Of a DNA stretch of 64,000 bases, positions 26,050-38,350 are shown in pieces. Each line of letters begins with the position of its first letter. Position 1 is the stretch's first letter. A model generated the notes under the pieces. It worked only from the letters and a program-made list of their open reading frames with translations, had not been told where the DNA came from and searched no databases. Position numbers and translations under genes: made by a program. This stretch comes from Dioscorea cayenensis subsp. rotundata (Eukaryota > Streptophyta > Magnoliopsida > Dioscoreales > Dioscoreaceae), in assembly GCF_009730915.1 (NCBI RefSeq), contig NC_052489.1:24731916-24795915 (forward strand). Direction: 5' to 3'.

Positions 26050-27515
26050 TGGTTCCAAGAGGGGTGCGATGTAAGCTTCACTCAAAAACTCACCAAAGAT
26101 TAAACACTCACACACAATCAAAAGCAAGATAAAAAGAGACAAGCAAATTGGTAACCCAGCTTCTAAGACAACCTTGTCTATATCTGGGGCCAGTCCTATA
26201 AAACAATCCACTAAAAAGAGCAGATAGAATCAAGGAAAGTACAACACTCACTCACTCTCTCAATACAAAGAATATCCTCTCAAGATCGCCTGACGGCCAC
26301 ACACTCAACTCTCACCGAAGAGTCTCTTACTTGTTGGTCTCGGCCCCAAATCTTCGAAAGAGATGTCTTATATAGACGCATCCGACGCCTACAAAGTTAC
26401 CTCTTTTAGAATTCTCCACTCGCTTCCTAACTTGACACCTTCCAAAGTTAGATGTCAGTAACACCCAACAGCAACATGGCCCACCCATCGAACACGACCG
26501 AGTTCTAGCCTGATGCACCCGACCGCGACCTTCAACCTCCTTGCCCTTCAACTCACCGTAGCAGCCTGACTCGACCCGAGCTCCTCCCGCTGCAAACCGC
26601 TTCTTCCTCACATCACTTTAGAAGGTCTCCTCTCCCGAGGGACGTGCCCACTCAAGGCACACACGACCATCTCACCAAAGATAGCCACCAAGATCTCCCG
26701 ATCTTCCTTTCCAAACTTGGCCCAAGTTTCGTCTCTCCAAACGATCTTCATTCGACTCATGGAAATATTGCTACTAAACTTGATCTTGTCTTCATCCAAG
26801 TTAAGCCTTCAATATCTTTTAAGCATGATCTTTAATCATCCATGCTTGATCTTCAAACTTAATCATATCTTATGCAATCTTCAATCAATCTCCCTCATAC
26901 GACTAGTCTCCATGAATAGTTCCACTCATAGATAGCTCTCGAATCTTCCTTCAATATAAGTAATGCTAAATATGGTCTTGATGATCTCCTTGAGTATGTC
27001 TTTTATCTTATTTAGTATGGGTCTTCAAATAGCTTCACACCAAACTAAATCTTTCGTGTCTTCAAATAGTTTCAAATAATCTTCACGATCTCGAACTTTT
27101 CGCTAATAATAGAATATTCCTCTCTCTCAAATAGATCTTTCTAAAAAGCGAGTTTATCAAAAGATACTGAATTATCATCCCGGATCTTACCAAGGATAGA
27201 TAATCATATCTAAAAATAAAAACTCTGCATTTCAAGAAAAGATCCCTATAGTCTTCGACGTATTTTCCAAAAAAATAGCTTTATCATCACATGATCAGAT
27301 CGGAGAAATATCTATTAAATAAAAATCTTCAACCTTAATCTCCACCTTTCGATCTTCATTAAATCTCTTCCTCGATCTTCATCACATGTCATGACCATAT
27401 GCCATGTCATTATCTTAATCACCTCTTCTTTGATGAGTCATCGCACGCCACGCCATCATTCTCACGTCACCACTTGCCATTTCATATAACGTCAATCCAC
27501 GCTATCGACTTAACA
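26050..27515 (-). mobile_element. LTR-like repeat, minus orientation (relative of the LTR at 29.68 kb)
   Basis: Reverse-oriented relative of 29677-31097. Shared blocks include the one around ACAACCTTGTCTA and CAATCCACTAAAAAG (near 26170-26220), a TATATA box (about 26369) and, at the right end read inward, TGTTAAG...GTGGATTGACGTTA against TGTTAGG...GTGGATTGACATTA. The internal coding region of a retrotransposon is absent. The left limit is approximate. Confidence 0.65.
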
Positions 27516-27519
27516 AAAA

Positions 27520-28196
27520 CCCTAAATAAAAAATAGGTCATAGTTTAGTGCCATATTAAAAAATTTACATTTTTGTTTGTAATTGTATAATAATAATAAC
27601 AACAACAATAATTTATCTTAAAGTTATTACTAACAACCATGTATGGTAGATGATAGGAAAATCAATGTGTTTACTTATGAGGTATTTGGTTTCAACGATT
27701 TAGAATAATTTAGGATTTTTAATGAAAATGGAGATAAAAACAAGTTTTTTTAATTTAATGCGATTTTATCAACTTTATCAAATATAATTTACTCTAGTGT
27801 GCATTACACCAGCAACCACTTCCTCTAGTCACAAGATCTACAGACACACAGAGACGGTAGCTGTAAGGTTCCCATCACATGTGAGTGCCAATAATGATAA
27901 CGTACAATGGAAATAATTTATTAGCCTATTTTTATCATATCATATCAAATGTTGATTATCTTAATATATAATAATAAGTCCACTTTTATAATGTGTTAGA
28001 TAAAGATAATTAATATGGCTATATACCAATTAACAAGTAACAACTTTGTTGACGGATTCTTCTGAGCTCTTCTAAGCCAAAAACAAACAACTGCATCAAT
28101 ATTATCAATATTATGTGATTTTTTTAATCTTATTTTTCTACCTATGCATTGAGAAGTTGTTCATAATTATTATAATTGAATTATTTTGGTTTAGAG

Positions 28197-28237
<41 letters not shown>

Positions 28238-29374
28238 TAAATCATCGCAGAGTTGTTCATTATTTCACGGTCAATTAGTTCAGATAGGCCAATCATGATA
28301 ATTATTGATAAATGTTCATGATAATTAAATTAATCAATTGATTATCAAATTCACATTTATGGTATTCTCCAGCTCAATGACATGTTCTGTATTTGCATAT
28401 GATTTACTAAAAACAAAAACCTAAAAACATCAGTATGTGGTCGGCAACTCAAGCAAAACAAACGTTCAACTTATAATGCCTTTGTTTTAGTATTTTTTTT
28501 TTTCTCATTTTGTTTAGGCACTCTTTGCCAAAAATTGACTAGTGGTTCGTTCAGTATGAGATTATTGTTTTTAGTTTATCTATTTTTTTAAATAAAAAAA
28601 TAAGAATTAAAAAATAAAAAAATAGATAAAAACGATATCAATGATTTATTAATTTATCGGGCATCAATTCTCAGATAGAGAGATTGTGTTTTACTAAAAA
28701 AAGATAAGTACAAACTTTATATTTAGGTATTGAGTTTTACTAAAAGATGAGTTCGAACTTAATATATACACATTATTAACGTGATTTATTTTGTATTTTA
28801 TTATTGAGTTTAACATAATAACATCTTAAGACTAATTTGTCGTGGTAATCTTTTCTTGTTTTTTTAAATATATAAAGAAAAAAAGTTAAAAAAACAAATG
28901 ACCTAGTAGAATTTGATCTCCTGTGAATGCCAAATGTTAAACATCATCCGAAGAAAAGCGCACACATTACTTGCGCACTCCTTCACTCTCCATTACTTTG
29001 TCATAATTATTAGATTATCGGTAATGACATAATTATCGATGATCATCTAATGACCAATTATATTTTTATATTTATTTTTAAAATTATTTATATATATTTA
29101 TAACTTTTTTTAGTTTGTAATAATATCCATATAAAAAAAATGTTTGTAATAATAATATTATTGAAATATATTTATTTATTTATTATGTATTTATTTTTGG
29201 TTTTTTAAATCATCTTCTTGCATTTGTTAACTCCATCGCTCATATTATTGTATTTATTTAAGATAATTATTAATGGATTATCTAATAATATTATTATTTT
29301 AAAAGTTTTTTATTTAATATAGTTGACAAAACTCTATTCATCATGTGTGATAGGAATTTGAATTCCTAACCTTC
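27520..29374. other. AT-rich intergenic DNA
   Basis: No supported gene. It holds an AT microsatellite (about 28200-28237) and a small AT hairpin near 28560-28645. Confidence 0.5.
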
Positions 29375-29382
29375 CATAGAAT

Positions 29383-31373
29383 TAGGGCTGCAATCGAGCC
29401 GAGCCGAGCCGAGACGAGCTGAGCTTTGAAGTGTTTGAGCTCGGCTCGACATAATTAGCTATAGACTCGAGCTCAGCTTGAGATAGTAAAACTAAGCTCG
29501 AGCTCGGCTCGAAAAAACTTATTTATGCTATAAAACATGTCGAGCTCGAGTTCAACTCAGTAACGAGCTTGTTGCTTTATTAAATCATATTAAGCTCGAG
29601 TTTGAGCCTCGTGTCGATGCAAAGTTTGAGCTTGATCTCAAATTCAAATCAAAAACACCATAAATTTATTCAATATTGTTAGGTATGACGACGTGGATTG
29701 ACATTAAGTAACAAGCCAAGAGGTGACATGGCAAAGGAAGATGACTTGACAATGATGATTTGGCAAAAAGGAGAAGTGACTAGGATGATGATGTGGCTAA
29801 AGCTTGGTGATATGACATGAGAAAATATGACGGCTAGAAGATCATGATGGGAGACTATGTTTAGTGAGATTCCTCTCATGGTTCATGTAATGATTAACTA
29901 ATTGTGGAAATCGTATCAAGTTAGAAGGATCTCTTCAAGAAGGGTAAGTTTTATCTTAGATATGATTGTATCTATCATTGGCAAGATCTGAGATGATAAA
30001 TCATGTCTTTGGTAAAACTCCTTTAATGAAAGATCTATTTTAAAAGAGAAGAATATTCTATTGTTGGCAAGAATAAAAGATCATCATGAAGATTGCATGG
30101 AACTTAGTTTGGTGTAAAGCTATGAACACACAAACTAAGATAGGCAATGACAAGCCAATGTGATTATCAAGACCATATTTACCAACACAATTTGAAGAGA
30201 GATCTAAGAGCTAATTATGGGCTGGAGCTATTCAAGGAGACAAATCATATATGGGAGATTGATTGAAGATTACTTGAGATTTGATCGAAGATTCAAGATC
30301 CAAGCATGGATGATCAAGATCACGCTCGAAGATATCAAGGCTAAACTTAGATCAGATGAGATCAAGTTTAGTAACGATATTTCCATCACTCAAATAAAGA
30401 TCGATGGGAAGATCAAACGTAGACCAAGTTTGGAAAGAAGATCGAGAGATCTTCGGCGACCATCTTTGGTGAGATGGTTACGTGTGCCTTGGTAGGCGGT
30501 TGCAAGAAGGAGGAGCTCAGGACGAGTTAACTGCTACGAAACGGATTGAAGGAACCGGGAGAGTTGAAGGTGTCGCAAGTTCGAGTGTAAATCGGCTAGA
30601 ACTCACCATGTTTAGTAACGTGGCAATGTTGCAAACTCGTAGGTTGCAATATCTAACTTTGGAAAGTATCCAAGTTAGGGAAGCCGCTGAGAATTCTAAA
30701 AAGAGGAAGGATCAGCTGGACGAGAGTGCTGCCTATATAAGACATCCCGCTCAAGATTTAGAATGAGCCACAAGTGATAGACCTTTGGTGAGGGTCGAGG
30801 AGAGTCGACATCTGGGTAATCTTAAAAAGGATATTCTTTGTCTTGAGTGAGTAAGGAGTGTTGTACTCTTTTATTCTATAACCCTTTTTAGTGGATTGTT
30901 TCTCGTAGCTCTGCCCTCCGTGATGTAGACAAGGTTGTACCAAACCTGGGTAACCAACTCGTGTGTCTTCTTTCTCGCTTTGATTTTGTGTGTGCTTCAT
31001 ATTCTTGTGAGTTTTTGAGTAACTCTCTTAAACAAACTAACCCACCAAAACTATCAAATACAAATCAAAAATAAAAATTTAAAAAAATATTTTTTTGGCT
31101 ACAATATTTCAGTGCTAGCTTGCTCATTAGGAGGCTCGCGAGCCTGCTCGATAGAGCTAGTTTGTTATAAGGCTCGTGAGTATGCTCGTTAGCCTCCTAA
31201 CGAGCAGGCTTGCGAGCCTTAACGAGCCGAGCAGCATGTGGCTCGAGCTTGGCTCGTTTATAAATTCGAGCTCAAAAATTATGCTCGAGCTCGGCTCATT
31301 TAGTTAATGAACGAGCTTTCTTTGAGCCAAGCTTCGAGTAGCTCATGAACGGCTTGGTTCATTTGCAGCCCTA
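29383..31373. mobile_element. hAT-like non-autonomous element, interrupted by an LTR
   Basis: Terminal inverted repeats TAGGGCTGCAA at 29383 and its inverse ending at 31373. The 8-bp flanks CATAGAAT (29375-29382) and TATAGAAT (31374-31381) match at 7 of 8 positions, fitting a hAT target-site duplication. Subterminal parts on both sides are packed with GAGCTCGGCTCG-like repeats in both orientations. Without the inserted LTR the element would be about 570 bp and non-coding. Confidence 0.75.
29677..31097 (+). mobile_element. Solo-LTR-like insertion inside the hAT-like element
   Basis: Starts TGTTAGGTATGACG and contains a TATATAAG box (about 30733) plus the CCTTTTTAGTGGATTGTTT and AGACAAGGTTGTACC blocks shared with the LTR-like repeat at 26.05-27.5 kb. 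AATAT flanks occur at both sides (29672 and about 31092), but the right terminus is not clean, so the end is approximate. No internal gag or pol is present. Confidence 0.6.
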
Positions 31374-31407
31374 TATAGAATTCGACGCCCTATCATTAAT
31401 TTATATC

Positions 31408-32424
31408 TGTTAGTGCAACCGCACTATAATTGGCATGATTTGACACATAGTCAAGGATAATTGGCATAATTGATGACATGACAAGGCATGATGACATGGC
31501 AAGGAGTCTTGAGTTAAAGGCAAATATCTTGAAAATCTTGATGGAGTTATTTTTGGCAATGTATTACAACTTGAAGAGAAGATCATATCAAGACCATATT
31601 TAAGGTAATTTGATTAAAGACTAAATATGGATGGTGCTTAATTAAAGAAATACCTATCAATGGTATGATTGAAGGCTATTAAGGGCAAGATTCGAAGACA
31701 TGCCTATTGTTGGCATGATTGAGTTGATTGATCAAGATCTTTCTGGGAAGATTCGAAGGGCAAACTTGGGGTGAATCGAAGACTAAGTTTGGCAAGTTTC
31801 ATGAAGACACACAAGGATGTGCTCCCCTTGCGAGGGGTCTGTGTGATGAGGAACCCAATCAGTAGGCTAATGCACTGCAATCGGATCTGGGAGATTTAGC
31901 TGCACTCGACTCGCACTCAAGCACGACCGAGAGGTTGATTGGTCTCGAGGTCATCTCGCAACGCAATCCGTAACCTCACTCAAGTCGCTAGCTAGGGGCC
32001 ATGTTGCAAACTTATGTTACAACAGGAGTCTGCAATAGCTAATTTCGGAAGGTTTTTTTAAATTAGTAGTCACGTGAGATTCTAAAAAAAGGTATGTGCT
32101 ATATTTGGGACGTTGAGGTGTCTATATAAGCTACTTTCTCGAAGATTGTGTGTAGCTCTTGTGGAGGAGAGAGTGTGAGCACTAGACAATCTAAAAAGAG
32201 CAGTGATCTTTATTGTTGGGAGAGTGAGTGACAAATGTTTGTACTCATCTATTTTCACCTCTTTTAGTGCATTGTTTATCTCCGAGCTTGGCCCCCAGAC
32301 GTAGGCAAGTGGATGCCGAACTGGGTTACCAATCTTGTGTGACTCCTTCTTGTTTGGTTTGTGTGAGGTTTCTATGAATGTTTGAATGTCCTCTAAACCA
32401 TAAACCACATCGGTGAAACTAACA
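31408..32424 (+). mobile_element. Solo LTR with perfect 5-bp target-site duplication
   Basis: 1017 bp beginning TGTTAG and ending CTAACA (a 6-bp terminal inverted repeat), flanked by ATATC at 31403-31407 and 32425-32429. It has a TATATAAG box near 32113. The 3' portion (TTAGTGCATTGTTT, ACTGGGTTACCAA) is recognisably related to the LTRs at 26-31 kb. No internal retrotransposon sequence, so it is a solo LTR left by recombination. Confidence 0.9.
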
Positions 32425-32756
32425 ATATCAATATTGCCAAAAGTTAATTATAAAAATATACAACTATTGAAAAAAAAAGTTTTTTTTTTGACAAATGAGT
32501 AACAAGTGTGGGGATATGTTAAGATACAAGCTTAATAAAAATCGATACATTTACTTTGTGTGGAATTTGATGTTCATTCTCAAGTTCTTTCCGAAATTAA
32601 CACCCTCCTTCTACGAGCCCTAGTTTACAAGGGATCATGTACCGATAGGCCAAGAGTGGGCGGCCACTTTTTATTTCTCATATTATTCAACAAATAATCA
32701 TAAGAAAATTAATACAAATATCATGAAAAGAGAGTGTTTCCAAATGCGTTTTTTCA

Positions 32757-33060
32757 CCCAAATGCTTCATGGCCGAAGATTTACGGGTAAATAGCACCCA
32801 GGATATCATGCCTGGAAAGAATCAAAAGAAAACAATAAGGAAAGATGCCCAAACAAACAATCAAGACCATTCTATTAGAAATGAATGGATAGGATTGCTC
32901 TGGTTACCTTAATGCGCCGAAGAGTGAAGTCAGTGTGGTAAAGCAACGTACACATCTTTAGCCTCACCTCCCACGCTATAGGTGGTGCCACCTCCACCTC
33001 GCGTGTCCCCGCCCGCCTGCTCACCGCCATCGCCATCAGTACGCCACCGCCCACCAATAT
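32757..33060 (-). pseudogene. Alcohol dehydrogenase-like pseudogene, copy 2
   Basis: Minus-strand relative of 24800-25070. One frame gives REVEVAPPIAWEVRLKMC, followed after disruptions by LYHTDFTL. The region of about 32757-32785 gives IFGHEAF, reaching the same stopping point as copy 1. Frameshifts and substitutions are more advanced than in copy 1, and no exon 1 was found to the right before the MULE at 33222. Confidence 0.6.
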
Positions 33061-33490
33061 AAGTCAAGTTAACACCAAAGGATAACTCACAGTGACACAT
33101 TTCATCTAATAGAAACATGAGTATAAATTATTATTGATAATTATTTTAGTTCTAACATTGTTTATTATTTCTATTTAGACAATTCTAAAAAAGACAGAAG
33201 AAAAGAGTTTAAAATAATAAGGGAAAATTACTGTTCACAACTCGTAATTTTCAAAACTTCCCAAAAACCCCCTTCAACTTTTGCACACCCCGGACAGCCC
33301 TCCGTTATATTTTACATTCCTTTTCACCCCCGCCGTAAGTTGAAGTGGGTCTACTGATATGAAATTCTTTTTGCCCTTGCAAAAAGGTGGGAAAAATGGT
33401 GCCTCAATCATAACTTTCTTTATGCATAGTTTTTTTCAAATGCTTCCTCGCTTGCTTTTTTTCTCAAACAAAGTTTAGAAGGCTCATATC

Positions 33491-33560
33491 TTGTTCTTCT
33501 TGTTCTTGTTCTTGTTCTTGTTCTTCTTCTTCTTCTTCTTCTTCTTTTTTTCTTCTTCCT
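33491..33560. repeat. CTTGTT / CTT pyrimidine repeat inside the MULE left end
   Basis: Repeated TTGTTC units grade into TTC units just before the first transposase-like frame. It could act as a pyrimidine-rich leader. Confidence 0.85.
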
Positions 33561-33563
33561 CAT

Positions 33564-34560
33564 TTGGTGTATTCAATTTTAGCTCTTCCGATTAAATTAT
33601 GGAGAGTTTTTGTGCTATCGCTAGATACAACGGGAGAGACGAGTGCTAATGTTCACTGGAGTCGACTTGGGAATCAAAGCGTTAATGAAAATATGAGCGA
33701 TGGGGGTCCTCGATATTTCCCGTGTCGTGGTGAAGTTTATCACAACCCGATGGACATAAAACGGTATGTCTCATATAAAACGAGGTTGACTTCCAAACAA
33801 GATGTGTCACGTGCACTCCATCTTCAAATGTTCCGTTGTTGATCTTGTTGTCGAGATGTATGACGTGGCATCGTATCCCACCGAAAATGAGTTCTTCTCG
33901 CTGTAAGTTTCTTCTCGCTTATGTTTATATAGTTGTAGAAGTTAATTATTGTTTATTATCCCCTGCCACCGCTTACATTTATCAAGTTTCCATTTAAAAC
34001 ACTATTGCCTCCGATTAACTTATTAACTTATTATTTAACTTTTTGTTTTAACGCTTAAGATTTATGTTTATCGCTTAAATATCGATCGTGTTCGCTTAAA
34101 CTAAAGTGTTGGCAGGAATTCAACCGGCACGCTCTGCTCCACATCATGGCGAGCCTCGAGGGTGTGGCATGCCTTCCTTCCTCATCCGATCGTCAAGTGT
34201 TGTCGCTGGATATCGGACAATGTTTTGAAGGCGCTGAACATTTCGTAGACGCACTTAGGAATTTTGCAATCAAAAGGAATTTTGACTTCAAATTATCAAG
34301 AACGAGAAACACCGGGGCGATCGTGGAAGGAAGCTTCGACTTCAAAAATGGCGATAAAGAAGCTATATTCCCCATACCGATACAACGACAGTCGATGGAT
34401 GAAAAATCGCGAATCAAGCGCTTATGACACCGCGACGTAGAAGGCAACCCGGGTGTCCTCAGACGAAAGAGGATCGAGTCGAAGCGCCCCGAGGTCCGCA
34501 AGTTGCGTCTAGTAGCTATTGCCACGCTTTCGTGTCACAATCGCAGATCGTGGAATGAAC
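33564..34560 (+). pseudogene. MuDR-type transposase N-terminal remnant
   Basis: Two open pieces. The first (33564-33842) has YHNPMDIKRYVSYKTRLTSK. The second (34146-34427) has LDIGQCFEGAEHFVDALRNF, then AIKRNFDFKLSRTRNTG, matching the plant MuDR DNA-binding domain (a block of the type V-G-x-x-F-x-x-A-x-x-F-x-x-A-L-x-x-F/Y-A-I). The zinc-finger-like half that should follow is scrambled (34430-34560), and the DDE catalytic domain and SWIM finger are not seen. A GC-rich coding stretch is separated from the next by AT-rich DNA holding CGCTTAAA motifs. Confidence 0.65.
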
Positions 34561-34599
34561 TGCATGTCGACTCAGGCATCGTGTATATACTTCTTATTA

Positions 34600-35380
34600 T
34601 TGTTTAAATATCGAACTTTATATTTAAATATATCTCTTACGCTTTTAAATATTTTATTCTCCTGCTTAACTCGTTATTTTTTTATCGCTTAAAATAAATT
34701 TGTATCCACTTAAAATGTACAACGGGATGGTGCTAGCGGTTCCCCTGCGTGACTAATACACGCCCTGTTCCCCAAGCCGCTTCCACTCCCCGTCAGACAT
34801 AAAAATCGAACATTACATTAAGTAATAAGGATATTTTTAAATGTAAAAATATTAAGTATATTTTTTGTTGTAATTACATTGATATTATTAAATAATAAGG
34901 ATATTTTAAACGTAAAAATATTAAATTTAAACAGAGAAACCTAAACTTAAATCGTAGAAAAACGAAAGTTAAAGTGGCAAAAAGTTATCATTATACGCTT
35001 AAAATGAATGTTGATATTAGCCGATAATGAAAATGAAAATGAAATAGTAACCCTACCTCGATAATGTACCCTCATGGACTACAATATCATCCAACAAGAA
35101 TGTAACCTCAAAAACGAAATGTAATGAATTTAATTGAATTTAGATACATGTACATTTACATCGACAAAAATTTGTCATGTTCTTCGAAAAAAATGAATCG
35201 AATTTAAACCGGTTTACATTCAAACTATTACACCTATATAACGACTATGACCCCCGCTATGCGACACTCCTTCTCGGGTTCGCTTTTACACAAGAAAACT
35301 GGAGTTTAAAACAATTACATTGATATTTACACAAATGAACTATATACTTAAACACCGAAAGTGTATCTTAAAACAACGAA
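34600..35380. other. MULE interior without recognised coding sequence
   Basis: AT-rich spacer with repeated CGCTTAAA-type motifs between the transposase remnant and the Ulp1 3' end. The transposase core would be expected here but is absent. Confidence 0.5.
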
Positions 35381-35399
35381 TCGAATTATTAAAGAAAGA

Positions 35400-38350
35400 A
35401 TCGTGGTATACAAATATAGAAAGAACGACTAAGAACCCGCTCATAAGACTCCTCCGGCCGGATGCCTACCGCCTCCCTCCCTAAGTATGCGGAAACATAC
35501 CTTAATCGCAGATCAGGGACGCCACTGCAGTACCAGTAGCTTCTCACCGCGAGTAATCGCCGATAAAACCGCATGACATAGACGCCGCAATGACACTTCC
35601 TTTTTTTCTCGTCAGGGGCTTCAGTGTCGCGAACAAGCTGGGTACTTTTATGGTCGCCGACTCGCCCAACTCCATGTCGATACAGCAGGTCGAATAGGTT
35701 CCACTGCCGAGATATACAAGTTCATATTAGAATGCCGATTATTTACCTAACACTATTACACAAAACACAAATTATTAAAGCACTTACCATTTCTAGCGTT
35801 GCTTTTTATCGTGATTCTTCGCTTTGGCACTGAAGAATAATGCTTGTATTCTTGTTTTTTTCATTGTCAAGGACTTTACTTTACATGGAAGTGGTCACTC
35901 ATAATTATCGGGAGGACGACGATGTCCACTTCATGCAAGTCATGCGCCGCGCATCTCCAATCATAGCCATCGTGGATTCATGCGCGCCGTCGCCTTTGCT
36001 TTGACATGAACAAGGCCAGCCGTCGGTGATGGAGGCGCCGCCTTTATAACGAGTATGGCACTACGCCATCGCCTTTTCGCAAGATACATACGAACGCGCC
36101 CATCACATCGCTCCCGCGACTCATCTCCTTCCCTCGAAAGCGTGTCGAATAGATCGCCCGTGGTGCCGACAGAGTCATTCTTCCACACGCATGCTGCTGT
36201 GGTTGAACGGAACAAAGACATGTAAACAATGTTGTAAGTATAAAAATTAAACGTTAAAGTATAAACTTTAAATTCTATATCGAATGTTTAAACTAGAATC
36301 TGTAATATTTAAAGGGTATCACTTATAAGTTAAATGTTATCTCAGAATTTTAAACGTTAACGCTCCTACTTAAATGGTAACTAAAAACAGCTTTTTAAAA
36401 ACAATATCATAAAAACTTCAAACTTACTCATGTCCATAGGGCGCTCGAGGAAGATCCTTATCAACTCCCTCGTCAGACTTTATCGAGGCGCGATCATCTA
36501 ACGATTTTTCTTCTGAACGAAGACTTTCCCAAGTTCTTCTACTTTTTATTGGCTTCCTTTAATGGGAGGGCACGACTCACAAAGATCAACGGGAGACACT
36601 TCCTTACATGCTTCTTGTTCTTGTGGGATCGTGTCTCCGCTCGACGTGGCACGGCCACCGCTGGTTCCACCGCGAATTCCACTTCGCTGAGGATAGACTC
36701 AACGACCTTCTCAACCGTGAGTTCCACTTCAAGCAGAAGATCAATGGGAGACACAACGTTGTCCGGGTTGTTCTTCTTCATGGATTGTGTCCATCTTTGA
36801 TGCCAGATCGTCAGCGCTCGTGCCCACCGATGCATGATGTCATCAACAACTGTAGTCGACGATCTTTTTCCACCGCGGCAAACTCAGCGCCATCTTCAAT
36901 CTCCTCCACCGCGATGGGCATGTCATCAACGCTAATCAACATCACCACCGATGGTGTCAGCCGATGGTGGCCGCTATTATTTCATCGTCACCCCAAGACG
37001 TGGAGACGCGAGGCATTATTGCTTTTCCTCTTTTTGCAAGCTTCTTCGAACGAGGCCGCTTCAAGGGCCACCCCGATGATGTCCCTCGCTCGCCGAACTC
37101 CGACGGCGATCCGTCCCCGTGCTTCATTTGTTCAAGGGAAGGCGCAATGATCATGATCGCGACCGGCCTTCCAACGCCTCCACCCGAGCTGACAAGCCGA
37201 GGGAACTCTGCTCATCAAAACCGCAAGCCCGCATGTAGAGTTGCAAAGCGACATCCTCGCCCAGCGCCGGCAGTGGGAGCCGCCACGCTCGGGGCCGACA
37301 CTGCCGGGGAAGCCACGGCCGGGCAAGGGCTGGGAGGGCTCTCCCGGCCTCGACGAACGCGCTTTTGGCCTCGGAAGGTGGAGAACGCGGCCCAGCCACA
37401 AGCAAGCGAAGAGGTCGCCTCCTCATCTTGCTTTCGAGCAAGCGGGCTTCCCGGAGCAATAGCATCCCGACCGACGATTGGCTCGAACAAATACTTTTTC
37501 ATCAAAGATTCACGAACCAAACTCGTGAAACTAGCATGTGTAAAGCAAACAATCTTAGCTGAAATTATTTAGTTTAAAACAATTAAAACTATATTTACAC
37601 ATGTAACTCGGGATATTTAAACGTTATAACCTATTGTGTTAAACAGAAGAACAAACAAATTAAACATTAAACTAAAAAGTTTAAACCGTGAGTTGAACAA
37701 AGTTAAACGGTAAGTTATAATGTTAAACGATAGATGAATAAAGTTAAACGGTAAATGATATGGTTAAACGTTAACGCCTCACGCTTAAAACAAAAATATT
37801 TTTTTGAATTATTACCTCTTTCCTTCGAGAGACGACAAACTCGCCTCTATCGCCGCTTTCTTCCGTAGTATTTTCACCGTAGCACAAAGATCCTTGGGAT
37901 CTCGCAGAAACGGACTTTCTTTCCGTGCTCCGGCCACCAGAAACTGAGATGTTAAGCGCCACCGCCAACCCTTTAACATACCCGGTGTCGGGTCTTCTTC
38001 CCCGCGCATCTAGATCGCGACTCTGACAGCGGCTGTGGTACTGTCCTCCATAAGCCACTTGTGCGCCGCCATGCTCACGCGTAGCGCTCCCCATTCCGTG
38101 TAGATCATCGACATAATCAACGCATCCAGCTTAGGAACCGAAAGCAGTGAGGTATTTGGGAAAGAGGATTGTACCCACGAGGTACACCATCAAGAGTTCG
38201 CAAAAATTCTCCTCTTCTCCCTCCGCTCCAACGAAGGTCAAGAGTTGCTCCCGACGGAGTCTCTGTGTCTCTCGAGACGCCTTCGATAAATACCTCTTCG
38301 AAAGTCGACCGTGTTTTCTTCTCTCAAAACACGATCGCCTCCCCATCGCA
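35400..38350 (-). pseudogene. DUF1985 / Ulp1-like cysteine protease gene of the MULE, degenerate
   Basis: Read on the minus strand from right to left. Near 38131-38250 the frame gives FCELLMVYLVGTILFPKYL, and near 38030-38110 a shifted frame gives AAHKWLMED, both typical of plant DUF1985. The YVKGLAVALNI block follows (about 37945-37985). The C-terminal C48 (Ulp1) domain shows VDIVVLPIIMSDHFHV (about 35890-35935), supplying the catalytic-His region, and CGVYVMRF (about 35570-35595), supplying the catalytic Cys. Intervening exons (35960-37560) are GC-rich with acidic/basic low-complexity frames and AT-rich introns. Many frame breaks mean it is not functional as written. The 5' exon may reach about 39100. 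Confidence 0.65.

Noticed and set aside
36539..37572. Several long overlapping frames on both strands in GC-rich DNA
   Set aside because: High GC lowers stop frequency. The Ulp1 gene runs on minus here, and none of these frames shows a recognisable domain.
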